Shown in pieces: positions 1-6,070 of a stretch of DNA of 6,070 nucleotides; position 1 is the stretch's first letter; every line of letters begins with the position of its first letter. Under the pieces are notes generated by a model, which was not told the DNA's origin, searched no databases, and saw nothing but the letters and a program-made list of their open reading frames with translations. The DNA comes from T1Sed10-7 sp041685505 (GTDB lineage: Bacteria; Actinomycetota; Nitriliruptoria; Nitriliruptorales; Nitriliruptoraceae), in NCBI GenBank assembly GCA_041685505.1, contig JAWLFQ010000110.1:1-6070 (forward strand). The letters run 5' to 3'. Position numbers and translations under genes: made by a program.

Positions 1-66
1 GCCGACGACCACCAGCCGGCCGACGACCGTGGTCGCGTCGATGGCGGCGAGCACGCCGATGTCTGA
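1..66 (+). CDS. 3' end of an upstream reading frame, possibly feoA (partial)
   Basis: The frame beginning at base 1 is open and ends at a TGA at 64-66. The 21 visible residues are acidic and polar (rich in Asp, His and Gly) and match no conserved motif I know. The main support is position: the stop overlaps the ATG at 59 of feoB by eight bases, a typical translational-coupling arrangement, and feoA (a small SH3-like partner of FeoB) is the usual gene just upstream of feoB. The tail itself does not look like the conserved FeoA core, so it would have to be a variable C-terminal extension. It could also be a chance open frame, because the other two forward frames are open here too. Confidence 0.3.
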   Translation, partial: ADDHQPADDRGRVDGGEHADV

Positions 67-2389
67 GCGCAGCGCCGCACACGCCGCGCCGGCGACGCGC
101 ACGCGCGGCATCGCCCTCGCCGGCAACCCGAACGTGGGCAAGTCCAGCCTGTTCAACCAGCTCACCGGCGCACATCAGCACGTGGCGAACTGGCCGGGCA
201 AGACCGTCGAACGGCGGTCCGGCACCTGCCGCATCGACGGTGTGGAGATGGAGCTGGTCGACCTTCCGGGGACCTACAGCCTCGCCGGTCTGTCGCCCGA
301 GGAGCGGGTCGCTGCCGCGGCGCTCACCGACCCGGGACTCGACGCGGTCGTCGTCGTGCTCGACACCACCAACCTGGAGCGCAACCTCTACCTCGCCGCC
401 CAGGTCGCGGAGATCGGGCGGCCCATGGTGGTCGCACTCAACATGACGGACACCGCAGCCCGCGACGGGTTCGTCATCGACGATGACGCCCTCTCCCGGG
501 CCTTGGGAGCACCGGTCGTGCGGACCGTCGCGCGCAGCGGCAGCGGACTGGACGAGCTCCGCAGCGCCCTGGGGCGGTGCACGGGTCCCGCCACCGCGCC
601 GGCGGACCCGTCCACGCCACGACCAGCACCCCACGCGCCCCGGGGAGGCCTCGGGGCCGGCGCCGTCGCGACCCCGACCATGCCGATCAGCTACGGCCAG
701 GAGGTCGATGCCGCGCTGGCCGAGCTCGTCCCGGCGGTCGCCGCGCTCCACCTCGACGGTCACGCGGACACGCGCTGGCTGGCACTGCGCCTGCTGGAGG
801 AGGAGCCGGTCGCCACCGCGCTGGTCGCCGACACCACCGGCGGGCCGCAGGTCGTGCGCCGCGCAGCCGATGCGCGGGCAGGGATCCGGGAGGCGACGGG
901 CGTGCCAGCGCCGCTGCTGATCGCCGACCGCCGCTACAGCTGGGCCCACGAGGTCGCCGCTGCGGCCGTGACACGGGAGACCGCGCCCCGTTCGCTCACC
1001 GACCGGCTGGACGACGTGCTGACCCATCCGTGGCTGGGGTTGCCGATCTTCCTCGCCCTGATGTGGTTGACCTTCACCCTCGTGGTGGAGGTCGCCGATC
1101 CGTTCATCGGCTGGATCGAGGACCTCACCGAGGGGCCACTGGCCAGGATCGTCACGGCGCTGCTGACCGCTGTCGGTCTGGACGGCGGCTGGGTCGAGGG
1201 CATGCTGCTGGACGGGTTGCTCGCCGGGGTCGGCGGGGTCCTGGTGTTCCTGCCGGTCCTCGGCATGCTCTATCTCGCCCTCGGGGTGCTGGAGGACTCG
1301 GGCTACATGGCCCGTGCCGCGTTCCTCATGGACCGCGTGATGGCGCCGATCGGGCTGTCCGGACGCAGCTTCCTGCCCCTGCTGCTGGGGTTCGGCTGCA
1401 ACGTGCCCGGTGTCGCTGCCACCCGCCTGCTGGAACGGCGACGGGACCGCATCATCACCGGTCTGCTCGTGCCCTTCGTGTCCTGCGCGGCACGCTTGCC
1501 GGTGTACGTGCTGCTGGCCACGATCTTCTTCACCGAGGCGTCGGGGACGGTGGTGTTCTCGATGTACCTGCTGAGCATCGCGACCGTGCTGGTGCTGGGA
1601 GCGGTGCTCGATCGTGTGCTGCTGCGCTCGGAGCGCAGCGGGTCCTTCATCCTCGAGCTGCCGGCCTACCACCGGCCGGGTGCGCGGGTGCTGGGCAGTT
1701 ACGTCGGACAGCGCGTCGGTGCCTTCGTCAAGGAGGCCGGCCCGGTGATCGTGGCGGGTGCCGTCGGCATCTGGTTCCTGCTCGCCATCCCCGTCGCCGG
1801 CGACGGGACCTTCGGTGACACGGAGATGGACGACAGCGCCTTCGCGGCCACCTCACGTGTCGTCGCGCCCGCCATGGAACCGGCAGGGCTCGGCAGCTGG
1901 GAGGTGACGGGCACCCTGCTCAGCGGCCTGGTCGCCAAGGAGATCGTGGTCGCCTCCTTCTGGCAGGTCTTCGACGTCGAGGTGGTAGAGGCGCCCGAGG
2001 GCGACGACCCCACGCTCGGCGAGGATCTCGTCGAGGTCGGTACCGGGTTCCTCGCAGCGACCCGCGACGCGGCACTGGCCCTGCCGGCGATGGTGGGCCT
2101 CGAGTTCCGTCCCGCGGAGGCCGAGGAGGACGTCAGCGGGCTCGCAGCGCCGCTGCAGGACGGGCTCGCAGCGACCAGCGGTGGGCACCCGGCGGCCGCG
2201 GCGCTCGCCCTGATGGTCTTCGTGCTGCTCTACGTGCCGTGCTTCGCCACCGTGGGGGCGCTGCGCCAGGAGCTCGGCGCCAGGTGGGCAGCGCTGTCCG
2301 TGGGACTGAGCCTGACCGTCGCCTGGCTCGGGGCGACGGCGGTGTTCCAGGTCGGCCGGCTGCTGGCCCGTGCGCTGGGTGGGGGGTGA
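59..2389 (+). CDS. feoB: Ferrous iron transport protein B (FeoB), GTPase-coupled Fe(II) permease
   Basis: FeoB is the inner-membrane Fe(II) permease with a cytoplasmic GTPase. Numbering from the ATG at 59 gives 776 residues, the normal family size. G-domain motifs: G1 GNPNVGKS (22-29), G2 Thr in GKTVE (about 49), G3 DLPG (68-71), G4 NMTD (128-131), and a G5-like loop VARSGSG (157-163). A Pro/Ala-rich stretch (about 176-213) joins it to the helical GDI-like domain (about 214-310). The membrane part starts near 325 and carries the hallmarks LEDSGYMARAAF (411-422), Gate 1 GFGCNVPG (444-451), Gate 2 SCAARLPVY (475-483), AKEIVVASF (626-634) and YVPCFATVGALRQELG (725-740), with about eight hydrophobic segments. 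Start choice: ATG 59 has GGCGAG seven bases upstream, overlaps the preceding stop and leaves a family-like leader before G1. GTG 29 (786 aa) and ATG 41 are in-frame alternatives, and the frame is open to the window edge. All key residues are present; identification is secure, the start less so. Confidence 0.97.
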   Translation: MSERSAAHAAPATRTRGIALAGNPNVGKSSLFNQLTGAHQHVANWPGKTVERRSGTCRIDGVEMELVDLPGTYSLAGLSPEERVAAAALTDPGLDAVVVVLDTTNLERNLYLAAQVAEIGRPMVVALNMTDTAARDGFVIDDDALSRALGAPVVRTVARSGSGLDELRSALGRCTGPATAPADPSTPRPAPHAPRGGLGAGAVATPTMPISYGQEVDAALAELVPAVAALHLDGHADTRWLALRLLEEEPVATALVADTTGGPQVVRRAADARAGIREATGVPAPLLIADRRYSWAHEVAAAAVTRETAPRSLTDRLDDVLTHPWLGLPIFLALMWLTFTLVVEVADPFIGWIEDLTEGPLARIVTALLTAVGLDGGWVEGMLLDGLLAGVGGVLVFLPVLGMLYLALGVLEDSGYMARAAFLMDRVMAPIGLSGRSFLPLLLGFGCNVPGVAATRLLERRRDRIITGLLVPFVSCAARLPVYVLLATIFFTEASGTVVFSMYLLSIATVLVLGAVLDRVLLRSERSGSFILELPAYHRPGARVLGSYVGQRVGAFVKEAGPVIVAGAVGIWFLLAIPVAGDGTFGDTEMDDSAFAATSRVVAPAMEPAGLGSWEVTGTLLSGLVAKEIVVASFWQVFDVEVVEAPEGDDPTLGEDLVEVGTGFLAATRDAALALPAMVGLEFRPAEAEEDVSGLAAPLQDGLAATSGGHPAAAALALMVFVLLYVPCFATVGALRQELGARWAALSVGLSLTVAWLGATAVFQVGRLLARALGGG

Positions 2390-2393
2390 GGGC
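2384..2393 (+). promoter_or_regulatory. Ribosome binding site for the feoC-like gene
   Basis: The purine-rich run GGGTGAGGGC spans the feoB stop codon and lies just before the ATG at 2396. Its position fixes the feoC-like start and implies that ribosomes finishing feoB can reinitiate. Only partial complementarity to the anti-Shine-Dalgarno sequence is visible. Confidence 0.5.
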
Positions 2394-2395
2394 GG

Positions 2396-2635
2396 ATGCT
2401 GCTCGCGTTGCGTGAAGCGATCGAGACCGCCGAGGGCGCCAGCCTGGACCTCGACGTTCTGGCGCGCCAGCTCGAGACCGATCGTGCTGCCGTGCGCGCG
2501 GCCGTGGAGCACGGCATCGCGCAGGGGTGGCTGCAGGGGGTCGAGTTCTCCGCGCTGCCAGCAGCGTGCGGGAGCAGCGGCTGCGCGCCCGAGCCGACCA
2601 GTGCGGCCTGTCGGCGGTGCCCACTGGCGCGATGA
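2396..2635 (+). CDS. feoC: FeoC-like winged-helix protein with a four-cysteine tail
   Basis: This 79-residue protein starts six bases after the feoB stop and is preceded by a purine-rich ribosome binding site. Residues 1-50 read as a small winged-helix domain: a first helix (about 2-12), a short turn with SLDLDVLARQL as helix 2, TDRAAVRAAVEHGIAQGWL as the recognition-like helix, and then the wing. The C-terminal 22 residues hold four cysteines (C58, C63, C72, C75; C-x4-C-x8-C-x2-C). FeoC proteins are about 75-90 residues, combine the same fold with a cysteine cluster reported in enteric members to bind an iron-sulfur cluster, and associate with FeoB to influence its stability or activity, or act in regulation. 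Size, fold, cysteines and position all agree. The cysteine spacing differs from the enteric pattern (C-x4-C-x2-C-x6-C as I recall it), so homology is likely, but the exact role is inferred. Confidence 0.8.
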   Translation: MLLALREAIETAEGASLDLDVLARQLETDRAAVRAAVEHGIAQGWLQGVEFSALPAACGSSGCAPEPTSAACRRCPLAR

Positions 2636-2659
2636 GCGGGCCCGGTCGGCTCGGGGTCC

Positions 2660-2671
2660 CCACTACGGTGG
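2660..2671 (+). promoter_or_regulatory. Small hairpin with a UACG tetraloop
   Basis: CCAC (2660-2663) pairs with GTGG (2668-2671) around TACG (2664-2667). As RNA this is a C(UACG)G closure, a member of the unusually stable UNCG tetraloops. It lies 6 bases before the GTG at 2678 and 15 before the ATG at 2687, so it could affect initiation on a transcript read through from feo. The stem is only four base pairs and could be chance in DNA this GC-rich. Confidence 0.25.
2664..2669 (+). promoter_or_regulatory. Possible -10 element (TACGGT) for the large gene
   Basis: TACGGT fits the actinobacterial vegetative sigma-factor pattern TANNNT. It ends eight bases before the GTG at 2678, so a transcript starting near 2676-2678 would be leaderless or nearly so, a common arrangement in actinobacteria. 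No convincing -35 element lies at the expected place around 2641-2647, which is GC-only except for one T. The same bases form the hairpin loop at 2660-2671. Support is a motif match and spacing only. Confidence 0.35.
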
Positions 2672-2677
2672 CGGCAC

Positions 2678-5600
2678 GTGGTGGCGATGCCCGTGGACGA
2701 TCCAGGCACCGCGCGTCTGCAGCGTGACGGTGCCGCCGCTGCCACCACCGAACCATCGATGAACGAGGTCCAGGTGGAGCAGCACGCGACCGGGCGGCTG
2801 ATCGAGATCGGCGGCGAGCGGTGGTATCGCATCGAACACCTGGAGCGGATGGAACCGTTCCTGACCACGGTGGTGTCCGACAGCGACCTGTGGCTGTTCG
2901 TCTCCAGCGCCGGGCCCCTGACCGCCGGCCGCGTCGATGCCGACCACGCGATCCTGCCCTACGAGACCGACGACCGCCTGCACCGCGCCGTCGGGGTGTC
3001 GGGTCCCCTCACCCTGCTGGCGCGCGGCGAGGGTGCGACACGTGAGCTGTGGCAGCCCTTCGCCCGCCGCATCGCGCCCGGCTGCACCCGCGCGCTGGAG
3101 AAGCACGAGCTCGGCATGGCGCTCACCTTCGAGGAGGTCAACAGCGCCTGGGGCGTGCGGATCCGCATGAGCTGGGAGCCCTCGGCCCGCTACGGGTGGG
3201 TCCGGCGGGTGGAGCTCGAGGACCTCGACGGTGCTGGTGCCGAGGTGGAGGTGCTCGACGGGCTGCTCGACGTCATGCCCGCCGGAGTCACCGCGGAGAT
3301 CGAGCGGCGCTCATCGAACCTGGTCGACGCCTACAAACGCTCCGAGACCCTTGGCGGGGCGACCGCCGCCGTCTACGCGCTGGAGTCGGGCATCACCGAC
3401 CGTGCGGAGCCGGCGGAGGCCCTCACCGCCACGCTCGTGTGGTCCAGCGGCCTCGACGACGCCGAGCTCCACCTCGATGAACGGGTGGTCGACGACGTCT
3501 GGCACGGTCGCTCGCGCCCGACCACGGCGCTGCTGACGGGCCGGCGCGCCGCCTACCTGCTGCGGGGACGCAGGGTGGTCCCGCGGGCGGGGAGCACCGG
3601 GTGGATGCTGGTCGCCGACACCGGGCTCGGGCACGCACCGCTGCACGACCGCGTCGCCCTGGCCCGCGACCCGTCGGCCGACACCATCGTCGCCGCCGAC
3701 GTGGCGGCCGGTCGGGGGCATCTCGCCGAGCTGCTGGCGGCCGCTGATGGTCGCCAGGCCACCGGCGAGCAGGTGACGGACGTCCACCACCTCTCCAACG
3801 TGCTGTTCAACAGCATGCGGGGTGGCATCTTCGTGCACGGCTACGCGGTCGATGTCGCCGACCTGCTGGACTTCCTCGCGGCACGCAACCGCCGGGTCCA
3901 CGCACGCCACCGCGCCGCGATCGCGCAGCTCGGCGAGCGCAGCGACCGTGGCACGCTGCTGGCCTTCGCCGAGGCGAGCGGTGACCCCGACCTGCTGCGG
4001 CTGGCGCTGGAGTACCTGCCGCTGGCGTTCTCCCGCCGGCACGGCGACCCGAGTCGGCCGTGGAACCGGTTCGCGATCCGCGTGACCGACGACGATGGCA
4101 GCCCGCTGCTGCGCTACGAGGGCAACTGGCGCGACATCTTCCAGAACTGGGAGGCGCTGCTGCGCGCCTACCCCCGGTACCTCCCGGGGGTGGTGGCCAC
4201 CTTCGTCAACGCCAGCACCGCCGACGGGCACAACCCCTACCGCATCTCCCGTGCGGGCATCGACTGGGAGGTCCCCGACCCCGAGGACCCGTGGAGCAAC
4301 ATCGGGTACTGGGGCGACCACCAGATCGTCTACCTGTCACGTCTGCTCGAGGTCTGGGAGGCCACGGAGCCCGGCGCGCTGGCGTCCTGGCTCGATCGTG
4401 CGCTGTTCACCTACGCCGACGTGCCCTACCGCATCGCCGACTACGAGCAGTTGCGCAGCAACCCCCGGGACACGATCACCTTCGACCACGAGGCTGCCGC
4501 AGCAGCGGAGCGGCGTGTCGCCGACACGGGTGGCGATGGCCGGCTACTGGTCGCCGACGGCGAGCTGGTGCGGGTCACCATGGCGGAGAAGCTGCTGGTG
4601 CCGGTGCTCGCCAAGCTGTCCAGCTACGTCGCCGGTGGCGGCATCTGGATGCACACCCAACGGCCCGAGTGGAACGACGCCAACAACGCCCTGGTGGGCT
4701 ACGGCCTGTCGATGGTCACCCTCTACCAGCTCGAGCGCTACCTGGGGTTCCTGGCCGGTCTTCTGGTCGAGGACCGTGAGGATCCGCTCACCTTGAGCCG
4801 TCCCGTGCGCCGCTGGCTGGACGCCGTGACGGCGGCGTTGGAAGCCGTCGACCCGGCCGGTGCCGTCACCGATCCGCGTGCCCGGCGCCGTCTGCTCGAC
4901 GACCTCGCCACCGCGGGGGCTGCCCACCGCGATCACCTCGACACCGGCTTCGACACCACGCCCGAGCAGGTCGAGGTCGCGCGGTTCGCCGGGCTGTTGG
5001 CCGCGGCTCGCGGGCACCTGCAGGCCACCATCCGTGCCGCCCGACGGGAGGACGGGCTCTACCACGCCTACAACCTGGTGGGCTTCCCGAGCCGGCAGGA
5101 GGTGGTCGTCGAGCACCTGCCGCTGATGCTCGAGGGCCAGGTCGCCGTGCTCGGCACCAGCGCGCTGGATGCCACGGCGGTCGTCGACCTCGTGGAGGAC
5201 CTCTTCGACTCGGCGCTGTACCGGCCGGATCAGGATGCCTTCATGCTCTACCCGGTCCCCGATCGGCCGAGCGTGCTCGATCGCAACACGATCCCTGCGG
5301 CCGAGGTCGCCGCCCACCCCGTGCTCGCCGAGCTGGCCGAGGCGCCCGCCGGTGTCGTGCAGCGCGACGCGGACGGCCACCTGCACTTCCGTGCCGACAT
5401 CACCAACGCCACCGCGCTGCGCGCGGCGTTGGACACCGCCGGATGTCCGGCCGAGGAGCAGGCGGCGGTGCACCGGGTCTACGAGCAGATGTTCCACCAC
5501 CACGCCTTCACCGGCCGTTCCGGTGGGATGCACGGCTACGAGGGCATCGGATCGATCTACTGGCACATGGTCGCCAAGCTGCTGCTGGCCGTGCAGGAAC

Positions 5601-6070
5601 GCACCGTCGAGGTGGAGGGCGACACCGACGAGCTGCTGCGTACCCGACTGGTCACCGCCTACCGGCGCGTGCGCGACGGGCTGGGGTTCGCCAAGGATCC
5701 ACACACCTACGGCGCCTTCCCCACGGACTGCTACTCCCACACCCCGGCGCACGCCGGCGCACAACAGCCCGGCATGACCGGACAGGTCAAGGAGGAGGTG
5801 CTGACCCGCCTGGGTGAACTGGGGCTGCGCGTGCGCGGAGGGCAGCTCTCGCTCGGGCACCCGCTGCTGCCGGCCGACGAGCTGTGGGCGGATCTCGGCG
5901 CAGGCCAGCGGGGCTACACCCTGACCGCGTGTGCCACACCGGTCCGGGTGATCGCCGCATCGCGCGACGAGGTGCATCTCCTGCGCGGTGACGGCAGCGT
6001 CGAGCGGCGCGATGGCCGGTCCCTGACCCGATCGGAGAGCGCGGCGCTGTTCGACCGTGACGGGTCGGTC
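2678..6070 (+). CDS. Large cytoplasmic protein, probable (alpha/alpha)6-barrel carbohydrate-active enzyme, GH94-like (3' truncated)
   Basis: The frame has no stop through to base 6070, so the C-terminus is missing. Possible starts are GTG 2678 (GGTGG six bases upstream), ATG 2687 and ATG 2759 (no visible ribosome binding site); 2678 is favoured weakly. Residues are numbered from Met 2759, giving 1,104 visible. There is no signal peptide or membrane segment, so it is probably cytoplasmic. Residues 1-330 are beta-rich with W/Y/F strands; 340-1020 are mainly helical; a beta domain begins near 1030. Striking motifs are NWRDIFQNWEAL (456-467), ADGHNPYRIS (488-497), SNIGYWGDHQIVYL (513-526), PEWNDANNALVGYG (636-649), GGMHGYEGIGSIYWHM (922-937) and GMTGQVKEEVLTR (1005-1017). 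The W-N-D-x-x-N-x-x-V-G-x-G-x-S pattern recalls the GH94 segment carrying the catalytic Asp, and the beta/helical/beta order and length fit large glycoside phosphorylases. I do not recognise a named family; a hydrolase or transglycosylase of the same fold is equally possible. Being a large real gene is near certain; the function is tentative. Confidence 0.6.
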   Translation, partial: MVAMPVDDPGTARLQRDGAAAATTEPSMNEVQVEQHATGRLIEIGGERWYRIEHLERMEPFLTTVVSDSDLWLFVSSAGPLTAGRVDADHAILPYETDDRLHRAVGVSGPLTLLARGEGATRELWQPFARRIAPGCTRALEKHELGMALTFEEVNSAWGVRIRMSWEPSARYGWVRRVELEDLDGAGAEVEVLDGLLDVMPAGVTAEIERRSSNLVDAYKRSETLGGATAAVYALESGITDRAEPAEALTATLVWSSGLDDAELHLDERVVDDVWHGRSRPTTALLTGRRAAYLLRGRRVVPRAGSTGWMLVADTGLGHAPLHDRVALARDPSADTIVAADVAAGRGHLAELLAAADGRQATGEQVTDVHHLSNVLFNSMRGGIFVHGYAVDVADLLDFLAARNRRVHARHRAAIAQLGERSDRGTLLAFAEASGDPDLLRLALEYLPLAFSRRHGDPSRPWNRFAIRVTDDDGSPLLRYEGNWRDIFQNWEALLRAYPRYLPGVVATFVNASTADGHNPYRISRAGIDWEVPDPEDPWSNIGYWGDHQIVYLSRLLEVWEATEPGALASWLDRALFTYADVPYRIADYEQLRSNPRDTITFDHEAAAAAERRVADTGGDGRLLVADGELVRVTMAEKLLVPVLAKLSSYVAGGGIWMHTQRPEWNDANNALVGYGLSMVTLYQLERYLGFLAGLLVEDREDPLTLSRPVRRWLDAVTAALEAVDPAGAVTDPRARRRLLDDLATAGAAHRDHLDTGFDTTPEQVEVARFAGLLAAARGHLQATIRAARREDGLYHAYNLVGFPSRQEVVVEHLPLMLEGQVAVLGTSALDATAVVDLVEDLFDSALYRPDQDAFMLYPVPDRPSVLDRNTIPAAEVAAHPVLAELAEAPAGVVQRDADGHLHFRADITNATALRAALDTAGCPAEEQAAVHRVYEQMFHHHAFTGRSGGMHGYEGIGSIYWHMVAKLLLAVQERTVEVEGDTDELLRTRLVTAYRRVRDGLGFAKDPHTYGAFPTDCYSHTPAHAGAQQPGMTGQVKEEVLTRLGELGLRVRGGQLSLGHPLLPADELWADLGAGQRGYTLTACATPVRVIAASRDEVHLLRGDGSVERRDGRSLTRSESAALFDRDGSV

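Larger units (their letters stand above)
2636..2677 (+). other. Short intergenic gap, no strong terminator
   Basis: Forty-two bases separate the feoC-like stop from the first plausible start of the next gene. I see no GC-rich stem followed by a T run. The only structures are a weak CCCG/CGGG pairing (about 2641-2656) and a four-base-pair CCAC/GTGG hairpin. The frame of the next gene is open right from the feoC-like stop, since both genes share a reading frame. Read-through transcription from feo into the next gene is therefore possible. Confidence 0.5.

Noticed and set aside
577..1818. Forward open frame (413 codons) overlapping feoB in another frame
   Set aside because: Arg/Gly/Ala/Pro-rich translation with no motifs, fully inside the well-supported feoB.
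2636..2677. Rho-independent terminator after the feoC-like gene
   Set aside because: Only four-base-pair stems are possible and no T tract follows.
2632..2727. Small forward frame starting at an ATG overlapping the feoC-like stop (ATGA)
   Set aside because: The overlap looks like coupling, but the 31 residues are Arg/Gly/Ala-rich, end inside the next gene's leader in another frame, and show no feature.
2133..2868. Reverse-strand frames across the feoB/feoC/large-gene junction
   Set aside because: Arg/Pro/Ser-rich translations with no ribosome binding site or motif; they run through three forward genes and are best seen as shadows.
3311..4321. Reverse-strand open frame (336 codons)
   Set aside because: Same antisense shadow effect; no recognisable domain, and it lies wholly within the forward gene.
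4544..5977. Long reverse-strand open frame (477 codons) opposite the large enzyme gene
   Set aside because: In high-GC DNA the complement of a real gene often stays open. The product is low-complexity Gly/Val/Gln/His-rich with no motif, and the forward frame has coherent enzyme motifs over the same bases.
2396..6070. Fusion of the feoC-like protein to the large enzyme by stop readthrough
   Set aside because: Both share a frame, separated only by the TGA at 2633-2635, but the large gene has its own start cluster and there is no selenocysteine- or readthrough-type context that I can see.

Overview
The window is very GC-rich, with coding third positions almost always G or C, few A/T-ending codons and GTG among the possible starts. 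This suggests a high-GC actinobacterium. A deep-branching, halotolerant or alkaliphilic group such as the Nitriliruptoria or Euzebyales is possible, but that placement is a guess from composition and protein style. All genes are on the + strand. No tRNA, rRNA, CRISPR array or insertion sequence was seen.

Region 1 (1-2635) is a ferrous-iron uptake (Feo) operon. It opens with the tail of an unidentified reading frame ending at 66, in the position where feoA usually lies. A complete feoB follows (59-2389), encoding the GTPase-coupled Fe(II) permease of the inner membrane. Six bases downstream is a small feoC-like gene (2396-2635) encoding a winged-helix protein with four C-terminal cysteines. 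Overlap and tight spacing indicate one transcript.

Region 2 (2636-2677) is a 42-base gap with no clear Rho-independent terminator. It holds a -10-like TACGGT and a small hairpin with a UACG loop, just before a cluster of in-frame start codons.

Region 3 (2678-6070) is one very large reading frame that stays open to the last base, so the protein (at least 1,104 residues) is cut by the window edge. It has no signal peptide or membrane segment. Its layout is a beta-rich N-terminal third, a long helical centre with aromatic and acidic motifs, and the start of a C-terminal beta domain. A W-N-D segment recalls GH94-type glycoside phosphorylases and related (alpha/alpha)6-barrel enzymes. I read it as a cytoplasmic carbohydrate-active enzyme of a poorly characterised family. 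It is the most interesting object here. Nothing in the sequence links it functionally to the iron genes, and it may have its own promoter.
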